This document shows positions 22,424 through 34,155 of a stretch of DNA of 64,000 nucleotides, one piece after another; position 1 is the first letter of the stretch; each line of letters begins with the position of its first letter. Made by a program: the position numbers and the translations under genes. This stretch comes from Neospora caninum Liverpool (Eukaryota > Apicomplexa > Conoidasida > Eucoccidiorida > Sarcocystidae). The notes beneath the pieces were generated by a model that did not search any database, was not told where the DNA came from, and was given only the letters and a program-made list of their open reading frames with translations. Where the stretch lies: NCBI RefSeq assembly GCF_000208865.1, contig NC_018391.1:2611014-2675013 (forward strand). Direction: 5' to 3'.

Positions 22424-23228
22424 GCATATACATGTGTATTTTTGTGTCTCGTTTCTAGTCTAGACGTCTGCTCGCGCATGGGGGTGTGATACACAAATGC
22501 ACAGCTGCAAATGCAGGTGCGTACACGCATGGTGACCACCTGCATCAGGGTCAGCTTGAGGAGGCAGAAGTGGCAGGACAAGATATACCGCAAGTCTCTT
22601 GACTGGTCCACGTCCCTTCTCTGAAAACCGGAGGAGGCTTTTCATGTTTTTTTGCGCGAATCCATCTGGTGAACTTTGCTTCTTTTTTGTCGCTTCGCGC
22701 CCCTTCTCTGTTCGGCAGCGTTCTGGGAAGCACGCCGAGCGCGATGCGCGACTGGCCAGAAGAACAACGCCAACAAGTCCTTGCTCTTCAGTCGGTAAGT
22801 TCGCAAAACGGATGAATGAGTGTGCAAGAACGAAAGAGACGGTTGAAAAGCTCAAGGGAAAAAAAACAGCCGGGGTTTTTTCCAAGACAGTTTTTCTGTC
22901 GAACTCTGTTACGCCCCATCATATGCGTATATATGTGTATATACATATAAATCTATATAATTATATGTATGTATATATATATATATATATATATGTAGAA
23001 TATCGGTACACGAGGTGTTTGGGGTTATGTGGGTGGACTCTAGGGCCACGCGCGGTCATGCTTCACATACGCACGAGTGATCAGTAAGGTTAGAAAAAAA
23101 AGTTTTTCTCGGATTCTAACAAAGAACCCCCCCGCAGGCGATTGCTTCCCGAGACGAACTGTCTCTTGTGTTGTGTTCTTCTCTGCATGCAGGCGCTCTT
23201 GAGGAGGGGTTTCCGCGTCGCTCAGTGA
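19750..23228 (+). CDS. CSTF2: cleavage stimulation factor subunit 2 (CstF-64)
   Basis: Exons 19750-21766, 22018-22051, 22719-22794 and 23193-23228 join in phase to 720 residues. Residues 16-95 are an RNA-recognition motif with RNP2 MWLGNI and RNP1 KGFAFCEF, closest to CstF-64, which binds the U/GU-rich element downstream of poly(A) sites. At about 203-250 is the hinge helix bundle (LRTFSTTQLLAFLGDLKKLM, then HPALVYAALHAV) that binds CstF-77. A long Pro/Gly/Ala-rich linker follows. The conserved C-terminal three-helix domain is split over three tiny exons: DEVLKSPDILSN, VLGSTPSAMRDWPEEQRQQV and ALLRRGFRVAQ. Without the 34-base exon the domain would be lost, so a prediction ending at the exon-1 open-frame stop (21807) would be wrong. 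Start: first ATG in frame, in context cacgATGAG after a long pyrimidine leader. Nuclear mRNA 3'-processing role is inferred from family. Confidence 0.93.
22396..22423. repeat. (TA)n microsatellite in CstF-64 intron 2
   Basis: Perfect TA dinucleotide run between exons 2 and 3 of the CstF-64 gene. Confidence 0.95.
22971..22995. repeat. (TA)n microsatellite in CstF-64 intron 3
   Basis: TA run with imperfect AT-rich flanks between exons 3 and 4 of the CstF-64 gene. Confidence 0.95.
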
Positions 23229-26200
23229 GGTGGGAAGAGAAATGCAGATAGGGATGGGGGGGAGGAGAAGCCAGCGCAGGCGGCGTCAGTTTGCATTCGA
23301 TTTTGAGACGCACGCCCGAGAGGTTCCTTGTTTCCTTTTCAAGCACGTTTGTGACTTTTTCTGTGTTCCTTATCCGACACAGCGTCGCCGTGTCGTCGCG
23401 GAGGAGCTCGTTGGTCCGATTTCTTTGTCTCCGTTTTCTCGGGGGCCCAAATGCACGTCGTTTTGCTTCTGTCGGTTTTTGCCGTCGCGTCATTCCACCT
23501 GTACTCCTGTTCTCTGGCATCCGGCTTTAAACAGTCGTGTTGTGTATACCTTTTGAGGCCCCAGCATTTGCCACAAAAAAAACGGCCTAGGCACCTTGAG
23601 ACGACCTGTGCCGAGTTGGAGAAACGCGAAAGTGGAGTCGTCACCGTATACACCCGAAAACGCTTAGGTGCGACCCCGGACACTGGTCGCACTTTGCAAT
23701 AAGCAGAAGCGAGCGTATACGGCGCCTTGGGGAAATCTGTCCGAGTCGCTGCCTTTTCAGATTGTTCTTCGACGACTGCGTGGCGCTCCGCTGTTTCGCG
23801 CCTTTGAGGGGTTCTTTTTTGGGTATGCAGTATGATCTTGATTTGAGCAGTGCTCTTCCACAAGCGACTTACTTCTATATGGTAGATCAGCTGCTGTCTT
23901 GTATCTTAGTACCGGATTCGTTCTGCGCTTACACTTTTGTCAATCGAGCGCATACGAAACGCTCGCTCGCACACGCCTGAAAAACTGTCTGTTTGTGGAC
24001 AGCCTTAGGCCGCGTTCTGTCACATTTCGCTTGAAGGCCTGCTCGGACAAGTCAAGGCCGGGGGAGCTTCCTCACGGCCGGCTGTCTGTTTCGAAGCAAA
24101 GAAGCATTATTCCGCGAGCGGGGGCGTTCCACATATATATACGAATACGGTAGCTGTGATGCGCAGCAGAGCGTCGTTTTCGTTTGCGAACATCGACGCG
24201 TAGATGTGGCAAAACGACGGGGTCCCAAAGTTGTCGAGAGACAGAAAGTCGCGCTGCCACAGATCCCGTTAGAATTTGCAGTAACTCACGATCTGCAGGC
24301 ACTCCCGCGTGCTCCGTTTCTTCTGCACTTTCCGCATGAGGCCAGCTGGTGGTTCCCGCGCGAGCCTGCCTGTTTTTTTTCAGTGATTCACAGGTGCTCT
24401 AACGACCGACTAAGGTACACTTTTCGCGTTTCGCTGAACGGCCAGTGTGACGATAAGCCCCGTTCACTTTCCCGCTCTGTTTCTGGCGGTGTATGCCCTG
24501 ACAGGGATAATTTTCTTTCCGGCGTCCAGGGGACTTGACGGTTTGCTTCATGCCTCAGCGGAAAACCCCCCCCTGTGCAGACCGCCTCTCTTTTTATCTT
24601 GTCGCTTTGCTCGCCTCTAGAGACTGAGAGTGCAGTCCTCAGCACATCCTCAAAAAAGTTCGAGTGAATGCAGAAAGCAACGACGAAGCGCCAGCAAGTG
24701 AAAGGCGTGGAAGCTGCAGCCCAGGAAGCGTAAGCCAAAGAGGCATCGATTCTTCAGCCGATGGCGTATCTTGTGTCAACTGTCGCCTAGGGACGCAGAA
24801 GGGGACTGCAGAACACAGCACAGAGTTTAAGTTACGAGAATCGATAGGGCCCACCTAGAAGCGGCTTACGCCCAACATTTTAGACACGACTCCACTCCGG
24901 AAAGTCGCCAGGCGAGCGCGACTCACGGATGGCCGCCTACTCGGCGCCCGTCCTCGGCTGTGCTGGAACCTTCGTGTGGGGTGTATTGCGTGAGGAATTG
25001 TCGGATGTCGGCGACAGCAGCATGGAGCTCGCACGCGTGTGTTGCAGCAGTGTCCGGTTCACTGCAGCGAGGCCGACACGGACAGCTGTTGCATTCGTGG
25101 CTTTTGCATTAGTAGAAAGTGAAGCCGTGTGGCTGCTCGTTTTGTTGCAGAGAAGTGGGGTGAACGAGAGGAGGAACGCGAACCGACTCCCCGTCTTGCT
25201 GCCCGAGGGCCAGGAGGCACGACCATTGAAAACAGCTGAAGGGATTTGCCTACTGAGAGAAACTTGAGAAAGCGGTTCCACTGGCTCGTTTGCGAGAGGC
25301 GTTGCGACAGGAAAAACCGAAAACAAGTGAGGGCTGAGACCACGGCCATCGCGGTTGGGCTTCTGTGTTTCCCGCACCGTTGCCCAAGACGGTCTCCGAC
25401 CCAGTGTACACATCGTTTCCCTGCGACCAGAGAAAATGAAGACGCGACGGAAAAGGCTCTGTGACCGTTGCACCACTTGCTTCCTCCTCGTGTCGGTGAA
25501 AGCGCGTACTTTGCCCGTTCCTGGGGCCTGCCTGCGTGCGTTCGGTCTCCAGCGGTTGCGCGTCTCTTCAAATGCCCACTTCACGCTCTGGCTCTCAGCG
25601 GGGTTTTCCCGGAACTGCGGTTCTGAGCTGAGCCCCCGTTCACTGGATCCTGGCGGGATTTCAAAGCGCGACCGAAAACGGCTTCCGAGAGGACGGGAAA
25701 AGGCACAGATACTGAGAGGAAGGACAACCGAGACGCGAAAAGAAGAACGTTCAGAGCACTGCTCTAGACAGCAGAACGACGGGTGGAGTCGAAGCGGCAG
25801 ACAAAAACAAGAACAGACTGGGGCACACTGAAAAGAGAGAGAACCGAAGAGGCATGCGAGCAGAGGCGGACGAGAGAAATCCGGAAAAGCAATGGAAGAT
25901 TCCAAACAACTGTGCATGCACACAAAATGACAACTCCCGTGGAGAGTCGAGCCCTCCCAAAGAGACACAGTGCAGGTGGGAGGCGAGTGCCCGGGGCTCC
26001 TATACACGAGCAGGCCTTTACCAAAAAGAGAATGAGAGAACGCTTTGTGGGCGTGAGAACAGGATGTTTTCAGAAACAGCCGAGAAAACAGGAACAAATA
26101 ATGGGAGGGAACAAACCTAGCACCCGCCAACCGTTCTTTTCCGGAGACTCGCATCTCCCTAGTTTCCCTTCGATTTGCTGCCCTTGCTCGTCCTGCTTCG

Positions 26201-26289
26201 CCCCGCGCGCGCTGGTTGTCGTCCTACCCTGTTTCTCCATCTCTGAGAGTCCATCCTGTCCGCGAGCTTTTCATTTTCGCCCGACATGT
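23229..26289. other. convergent 3-kb spacer between CstF-64 and TM9SF genes
   Basis: Both flanking genes end here, so 3' untranslated regions are expected. A 405-codon open frame on the minus strand (24937-26154) lies directly downstream of the TM9SF stop; it is rich in Ser, Cys, Phe and Arg, shows no domain, and is best read as an open stretch of pyrimidine-rich untranslated sequence. No tRNA or other RNA gene was recognised. Confidence 0.55.
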
Positions 26290-26862
26290 CTAGTCGGATT
26301 TGATGCGAGAGTAGATGTATTTGACGAACAAAAAGTTCGCGCTGAAGGTGACGCAACCGGCCATGAGGAAGAGCATCCACGAGACTGCTAAGGAGTAACC
26401 GAAGAAGAAGGCAGTCTGAAGCACCCCGTGCATGCGCGTGCTCGTGAAGAAGTAGTACACGCAATGCAGGAAGAAATACAGGCTCACGCTCCTGAAAACC
26501 AAAAAGCAGACGAACATCCACACACACACACACACATTCGATGAAACATGCCCACCAGCATGACTTCTTTGTCCCTTGAAAACTCAGTGACAAAGGAGAC
26601 AAATAGGCATACGCATCAGTGTCGCCTGGTCTCTCGATCTATGTCTCTTTATCGCCCTATCATTCAGCCTCTCTTATTTATCGATGTGCGCCTTCGATTT
26701 CCATGTCTGTGGACCATCAGCCCTTTCATCCCCCATTGTTCGTTTGTTAGGGGCTTCGAAAAGGACCGTGAGAAGACCCATAAGCGACACCAGAACTGCA
26801 AATGCACATACGCATATACACATGTATACATACAGCTACGTGGAAACATCTCCACATTCGTT

Positions 26863-26904
<42 letters not shown>

Positions 26905-27456
26905 TACGTGTATAAATGTATATGTACACATATACAAATGTATATGTACACATATACAAATGTATATGTACACATATACAAATGTATATGTGTATATATG
27001 TATATGTGTATATATCTATGAGAAGGCATTTTGTATGCGCTTACCCTCCACTGAGGAACGATCGCCACCACCAGCGATGGTCTTCCGAGTTCAAGTGCAT
27101 GTAGGTGAGGAGGATGCTGACTGCGGCTGCGGAGACGAAGAGGAGAACGCCGGCGAGGAGGAGGAAGAAGTAGAAGCTGTAGATCCGATTGGAAGACCAG
27201 ACACTCATGAAGAGGTAGTGCAACTCGATGTAAATTCCGCTAAACGGCATGACGCCGCTGACAACCGTTTGGAGAAGCGGCTGGTTGTACCACCGCACGC
27301 GAGGAATCTCGCGGGCCAGCTTGTTGGTCTGAACGGAAAAAAACGGGAAAGACAGCGGGAAGCCGTCGAAAAAGCAAATCAGGAGAGGCCTTCACGCTGG
27401 CTGGGACGCCCCACTCAGCGGCACTCAAACTGATATTCACGTGACGTATCCACGTG

Positions 27457-27492
<36 letters not shown>

Positions 27493-30400
27493 TAGATAGA
27501 TATAGATGCAGGTATAGATATATGCTAGATAAAGCCCAGTACAGATGGGCACGGCTGATGATGCGGGATGACGCGGCAGATTGGGAGATACAGCGAGAGG
27601 GACAGACCTGGGTCACAGACAGACTGCTACATATCCATGCGTAGGGAACAAAAGGTGTGTAGAGAGAGCGAGTCATATCTTGCAAAGTGGAGAAACCGGA
27701 GAAGAGGAGGTTCTTTGGTTCACGGGAAAGGCGAAAAGAACGCACCTTGCAGGGGAACGCGTGGCCGCCAGCGATCTGCCGCGTGGCTCGGCGTCTGCCC
27801 CAGATCCCGCCGACGATGGTGAGAGGCAGTGTGACTGGAAGCAAAAGAAAAGAAGGAAACTTGGAAAATCGGGAGCGCGCAACAACTCGAGACTCCCCTG
27901 GGGGGCGAGAGAAGACCCGAGGCGACGCAGCTACGACCAAGCCTTCTTCGAAGCGCACAGCGCGTGAGGAAAGGGAAGAAGACGCGGAGGGCAGAAGCCG
28001 GCGGAGCACTCACGGCAGACGACCAATCAAGCAAGAGAGACACCAGTGAGGGGTCCAAGGAGACAGAAAGGCGCACACGTCCCCTCGTTTCGTTTCATCC
28101 ACCGGCACCCTTGTTTCGCTTTTCACCGCCTACCGAAGAACCAGCAAGCGAAGAGAAGGAAGGCCGTCCCAAAGGGTAGCGCAGCGGTCGAGTTGTAGAC
28201 GAGGGCGAGAGAGTTGAGCACGCACCAAATGACAAAAAGAGGCAGCTGCGAAAGAGAAGGAAACACACCGAGCTGGACATCAGGGAAACGAGCGAGAGGG
28301 GACTGTCGTGGAAAACACGAGCTAGGGGGGGGGGGGGGGGGCTGTCGTCGCGCGGAAGATTGAGCACACAGAAAGCTGGCCGCCGCCAGAAGCAGAGACG
28401 GTACAGAGGGAGAGAAGCGGGGAAGCAGGAGAGAAACCCTGAGAGAGATCCCGAAGCGGAGAGAAAGAGCCTTACGGCGAACATGATGCAGGTGACAACG
28501 AGACTCCACGCCCACTTGACGCCGCCCATCTTGCGATACGTGCTCGAGCTTATGTATCCTGCAATAACTGCATGCACACATATAGACGCAGCGAGCTGGT
28601 GCATGCACGTGGGCCAAAAGGGTAGCCGTGAGGCACGTCCGCCACTGACTTCCTCAGCGTTGGTGTGTGTGTGTGTGTACACAACCCGACACACATGAAT
28701 CGGGCTCCGAAGAACCATATACAGCCATGAGCGGGGGACGGGGCTGCGCCGTCGTCTCATCTCTTGCTTTTCACGTTTTCCCCGCACGTTCACGTCCCGT
28801 TCAACTGTCGCTTTGTCCATGGCATTCCTCCTTGCCAACCCGATCTCGCCACGTGTGGACAGATGCAGGACAGGTTCAGTCCGTGTCGACTTCCGCACTG
28901 CGTCGAAAGACCCCGAAGAAAATACACCAATACACTTCCCGTTGATCTGGATGAATGCATCCCTGTCTATATCTCTCCTCTGTCTATATCTCTCTGGATT
29001 TTGCCGGCGAATGCAAAACATGCAGAGGGACATAAGAAAATGTGCATGCGGGCGTCAACACGTAACCGTAACTTTCTCTCTAGAAGACGCACGCCGTGGT
29101 GTAGATCTCTCCTGCCTCTTTCGTTCGACTCCCGCAAGCACGACGCTGTCTCTTCCAGCTAAACAACGAAGGCGAGGGAGCACAGTGACAAGAAAGGCAG
29201 CACAGCACGTCCGGACGAACAGAAGGGACTTACACGAGGTAAGGAGATACGACAAGAGGCTGCACGAGAGAAGTTCGCCTCTCTCAAGATAAGGCGTGAA
29301 GCATCCGACCACAATGGTGGCGAGGACCTGAGGGCAACGAGGCCGGAAAACCCAGAAATCAACAGAAGATCTTTCTCCCCTGTCTCTGGCGAAAGGCAGA
29401 GAGACAGAAACACCAAGAGGGAAAACAGAGAGGATGGACCTTCCTCTCGGCCCCGATAGCGAGTCGGGCGCTCTCTGCACGAGATCGAGCAAACAAACGA
29501 AACTGTCTCTCGTTTTTCGTCTCCGTCCCCGCATGTGGTTCACCACTGTCAAACACGGCAACGCGAAAGCGGAAGACAGGTTCTCTCTGTCTTGCGACTC
29601 TCATCAGAAAGAAGATGAATCAACCTGTGAAGGAGTCTGAAACGTTCACCGTCTCGACTAGAAGACGCAGCGACTCGTGGCACCGAATGGACTGGTGGGA
29701 AGAATCATGAGAGCAGGCGTGAGAAGCGAAGAAAGTCGCAAACGAGAGCGCAAGGGAAAAGTGCGCAGGCGGCGACTGTAAAGTGGTTCAGCACACTTTC
29801 GCTTCCAGGCTGTAGCTGCACATTCCAGTGGACTCAAGCGGTCGACACAGAGGCAGACGGTTGTCGTGTGAACGGCAAAACGCGGCAAAGAGAGAACCTC
29901 CCTTTTTGAAGCAGAAAGCGCAAGAGGGTGAACGGCCGAGAGAACAAGGCTGAAGTGAGTGTTGGTGAACAGAGAGAAGGGACCTGGCGAGAAGTGTGTG
30001 TGTCGGTTTGCCTTCGCGCCCAGACGGCCATGCCGACGGAGCTTCTTCCCTTACCAACATCAACAGGTGTGCGCCACAGCCGACCATAGCAGAGAGCGGC
30101 ATTCGATGTGGCGGAGGGCGGAAGACATCTGCATGCAAGAGCTTCCACCCTGACAAAAAAGGCAACGAAGAAAGCGGCAGCCGAACGTGTTCGACGCACA
30201 CAGGCGAAAAGCACACCCAGCACTGCAGAGCCTCGTCCGAAACTCCGTCCCCATCTCTGTACCTTCAGTAAAAGCGGATGCCGCGGATCCCTCTTGCTCC
30301 ACGCGTCATCTTCGCTGGAGCGCATGCACCGTGTTAGAGCGCTCCAGAGGCTGGCAGTGGCTGGAGGCTGGAAACGACGGATCAGCCGCTGCCGCGGAGC

Positions 30401-32761
30401 GGAAAAGGACAGTTCGTGCTCTGTCTTGGGCAATGAGATGAACCCTTTTTCCAGGGAAAGCAATCACGAGATGTACGTTTAGAATTCTGTGCCTCCCGGA
30501 CGAAACTACCCCGTATTCATGTAGGATGATTAGCTGGCGTTCGAGCTCTGAGTTTCCGAAGGCTGATACGTCTGTCAGACTGAAGAAGACTTGAAGCCGA
30601 AGTAGACTGTCCAGCTGCTGTCTTTCGACCCACATGTGTCTCTGCACGGGCGCCATGTATACATATGCACACATCTGGGTCTACGCATGCATTGCGGTGT
30701 CTGTGCAGTTGGAAGCCAAGTCGCGATGGAGAGACGCTGCGCATGAGCAAAACGTGTTGCGGCAACGGGGAAGTAAGCTGGCAAAAGAAGAGCCAAGGCA
30801 TGACTCTTGACGCGAGAGACGAGACAAAAAAACGAACCTGTTTCTTCCTCCAGTCCTGCGGAGGCCATTTCCTCGTCGGCCAGTCGGAACATCATGCTGT
30901 ACATACACCGCACCAGTGGCTGTACACCGGAGATCACTCCGCTCGAAAGGCATTGGCAGTTGCAAACTGCCTCCTTCATCAAGCAACACACTTTCACCCA
31001 CAAAACTATGTGTCGCATCTGCTGCCTCAGATTCTCGGAATGCGTTTGCTTTTATGTTCTACTAGATTCGCGGAAAGGCACAGTGCACAGACACTGAAAC
31101 TCCCCCGCGAAGGACAGGGAGAGAGAGAGAGCGACGCTTTTCCGCTTACTTGTGGAGGTCGGCCTTCACAATTCTGAGGAGGAGAACGGTCAGGAGGAGA
31201 ACAATGAGGAGAGTGAAGACGAACGAGTTCAGGATGCCCAGCCAGTGCACGTCGACTGAAAGCCGCTTCTGCTGTCCCGAGGGCGTTTTGGGCTCAGTCT
31301 CGTCGCTCGACACGGGCGCGAACGGCGAGGAGAGCTGTCTAGACACCCGAAACGCCGGCTTTATGTCTGGGCGATCTTGCCAGCGCACGGTGTACGTGAA
31401 GTCGACCGCGAGTGTCTCTCCAGGCGGCTGCAAAAGAAGAACCACTCCAGGTGGGACACGCGGAGGATAGACGGTCCCACTAGGGGTACATCGGGCAGGG
31501 AAAGAAAGTCAGGCAAAACAAGAGGCCAGACAAGGGAGAGAGCGGCGTTGTTCTCAGGCGCGTTGGGTGTCGAGGGCGGCGGCGAGAAGGGAACAAGAGA
31601 ACAGGGAAGACGAGCATCTCGGAGGCGCAGGGAGCGGGGAAAAAAGAGACAAGGAGGGAGAGAAAACAGACAAGGGTGCCAGAGAAAGAAGCGAAAGGCA
31701 GGAATGGAGCAGAGGACTCGGGAGGACACCGTGTCAGAAACGGGAAAGAGGGAAAAATAACAGAGGCGTGAGCTGTAGGTTTACCCGTTCTTTCCCTCTG
31801 TTTTTCTCTCTTCCTTCCATCCTCCCTCTCTCCGTCCTTCATCCCTGTCCTTTTCTTCTTCTCTCGTGTCGCACGCGGTCCTGACTCAAAAAAGAAGAGA
31901 CCGAACCCCAGATCCGCCACGCTGGCTTCCTCTCGACGAACTGCAGCGGCCGCGGTGTGGAAACAAAAGACAGAAGGCCAGCCGAGGCGTGGTTCAAAAG
32001 AAACGTACGGGCGGTTCGGTGATGTCGACGAAGTCCTGGTCGAGGCTGGTGTTCTCGATCTCGGCCTGCACAACCTGACCGTCGTTGTAGCCGAGGAGAA
32101 ATGCCAGGTGTTTTCTGACGAGGTATCGCGTGGCTCTGTCTGATTCTGGACTCGCGGCCGCCGTTTCGTCTTTGTCTTCTTCCGACTTCTCGGAGGGTTC
32201 GGCCCTGCGTTCCTGCTTCACCTTCAGGCCGAAAGGTTCGTGGATCGGCAGTTCATCGACGTACATTTCCACAAAGTAGTTCTGGTCAATGAAGTCTCGC
32301 CAGGAAGCGAGCCGCTCTCTGTCGAGCGTCATCGAGCAAACTGTTCGCGGGGAGTCCTCAGCGACGCCGTAGGAAATGCCGTAGCCGCTCTTCATCAGGC
32401 GGTCCCCGCGCAGCACTTGGCCGAGCGTCATGGGCGCGTACTCGAAGGTCTCGGGTGTACATACACCCAACTTGGTGTAGAAGTTGTACGTTTCCAGCGG
32501 GTTGTAGATCGGCCAGGTTTTGCTGACGCAAACCGAGACCGGTGAACCCGCCGCGTGCGCAGCCGCGTCGGAGAGGTAGGAGGACGAGCGGGAGAGGAGG
32601 GAGGAAGTCGCGAGCTTGTAGAAGAGTAGGAGAAAAAACAAAATCACCAACAGGGGAAGCACGCAGGAGCCCGCATCGTGGCGCTCCTCGGACCTCTCGC
32701 GCGTCCGGGTGGCGCGACCGCCAGGCCCCAAGGCAGAGAGCTCGATTCCACCGTCTGCCAT
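26290..32761 (-). CDS. TM9SF / nonaspanin (EMP70) family membrane protein
   Basis: Ten exons (32009-32761, 31150-31427, 30838-30896, 30055-30149, 29234-29327, 28476-28567, 28134-28245, 27746-27834, 27045-27328, 26290-26491) join in phase to 685 residues, the family's normal size. Residues 33-49 form a signal-anchor segment, followed by the lumenal EMP70 region with [31 protein letters not shown] and [13 protein letters not shown]. Then come [15 protein letters not shown] (TM), the cytosolic [13 protein letters not shown] motif, and the multi-TM block: [34 protein letters not shown] and FFFGYSLAV. The C-terminus IYSRIKSD fits the family KxD/E Golgi-retention signal. Nonaspanins reside in Golgi/endosomal membranes and help sort membrane proteins with Gly-rich TM segments. 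The family has nine TM segments in most members. Introns 8 and 9 carry large (TA)n and minisatellite arrays. Exon phases agree at every junction. Confidence 0.95.
26864..26901. repeat. (TA)n microsatellite in TM9SF last intron
   Basis: A 38-base TA run directly preceding a 22-bp tandem repeat in the intron between the last two TM9SF exons. Confidence 0.95.
26914..27010. repeat. 22-bp tandem repeat in TM9SF last intron
   Basis: Three exact copies of a 22-base unit start at 26914, 26936 and 26958 (core TATATGTACACATATAC preceded by AAATG), followed by a fourth degenerate copy from 26980. The repeat sits 3' to a (TA)n run and ends about 35 bases from the exon-9 donor. Confidence 0.95.
27459..27495. 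repeat. (TA)n/(GATA)n microsatellite in TM9SF intron 8
   Basis: TA run passing into three GATA units on the plus strand, between TM9SF exons 8 and 9. Confidence 0.93.
28325..28341. repeat. 17-base G homopolymer in TM9SF intron 6
   Basis: Uninterrupted G run on the plus strand (C run in the transcript) between TM9SF exons 6 and 7; the true length may vary or be misassembled. Confidence 0.9.
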
Positions 32762-34155
32762 GGTGAGGGGGAGAAAAAAACGAAGAAAACGAGCAGAGCG
32801 AGAACACACACGGGCGGAGACAAGAGAGACGGAGAAGCGAGGAAGAGATGCACATGCAAATATATGTGTAGAGATGAGTGAGTTGGATGTGAAGAGTTGT
32901 GTTTCGAGCCGCGAGGGAAAAAGCCAGGGAGATGACGAGGCAGAGACGCGACGGGGGAAGGGGGGAACAGCGACAAGAGAGAAGAGATAGAGAAGGAGAC
33001 ACGCAAAAAACGAGAAGACAAGAAAGAGAAGGACGAAAGGAAGAGAGAGAGCGAAAGGACGCGAGAGAGCGAAAGGACGAGAGAGGAAGGGTCGAGCGCG
33101 AGAGGCGAGCAGGACACTTGGGGACAACGGCAGAGTGACAGGACACTGAGAGGTACAACAACACCCGGTACGGTTTACTCTCTCATTTTTTCTGAAGGAC
33201 GATTTCCATCTTTCCCGTCGCTCGTCACTTTTGTCTCCTTTTAAGTATCAGAAACGACGATGCACAGGGTGACTTGACGCAGCATGCACGACGAGGAGGG
33301 TGCATGCGCGTGCCTTGTGCGGCTCTGTGTTCTTTGTGCAAGGACGGTCCAGGGAAAAGGAACCGCGCGGTTTTCTCTTTTCTCGTCCACCTTCTCTCTC
33401 TTCCCGCCTGGAAAGTGTCTTTGCCAATAAGAGAACCAACAAGGAGGCCTTCTCACCGGCTGTTCTTCCCCACCTGTCTCTGGACTAGCCAAAGGTGATG
33501 TCCTCTTTTCCGTCGAAAAAGAAAGCACGGAAAAGAGAGTCGAAAAAGCGTCTCTTTACGCTGTTCCTGGCTCTTCCTTCTTCCGTTCCAGCTTCTCCTC
33601 TCTCGCGTTTCGGTCTAAAAGGTGTGTGTGTCGTCTGTGGACGCTCGCGTCCCTCAAAACTCGCGCCAGGCGATGCCACCTTGTGTGCCTTGACTCCTTC
33701 CTCTGTTTCTTTCTTCCCTTTCGTCTTCTTGGTCTCTTTCATATCTTTCGTGTCGCCTTCCTTTCTTCCTTCTGGCGTTCCTGGTGGTTTAACCGCCCTA
33801 AAAACCTCGTCGATCTTCCTCCCCGGAAAATTTGCCGCTTGAGGCTGCCACAAATACCTTCGAAGCTCGTTGTCTCTCTGGAGAGGTTTGTCGTTCTTCC
33901 TCAACCTTTCCGCTCTTTCGGCTGTTCTTGTCGGAGTCTCTCGCCCCATCCCCCTGTCCCTCTCTCGCGCTCCTGTCAGGCTCGTGTGCGCGTCGAGCTC
34001 TTGCCTTCCCCCAGGCCGCCGTCAAACAAACTTCTCGTCTTGAGCAGCTCGTGGCTAAGCTTTCTACACACTCAAGTCGGTTTCCTCGTCTTCCTGTTCT
34101 TCCTTGATCGTTTGTTCTCCTCCGTCTTTGCTTTCTTCCCGCTCTCGTCTCAACA
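32762..34155. promoter_or_regulatory. shared divergent promoter region of TM9SF and PTPA genes
   Basis: Start codons of the TM9SF gene (minus) and the PTPA gene (plus) are separated by 1394 bases. The TM9SF half is purine-rich and the PTPA half pyrimidine-rich on the plus strand, so each leader is pyrimidine-rich in its own transcript. WGAGACG-type elements occur at 32825-32831, 32942-32948 and, inverted, 33549-33555. Roles are inferred from motif and position only. Confidence 0.45.

Noticed and set aside
24937..26154. 405-codon minus-strand frame downstream of TM9SF
   Set aside because: It is Ser/Cys/Phe/Arg-rich from pyrimidine-rich sequence, has no domain or splice partner, and lies where the TM9SF 3' untranslated region is expected.
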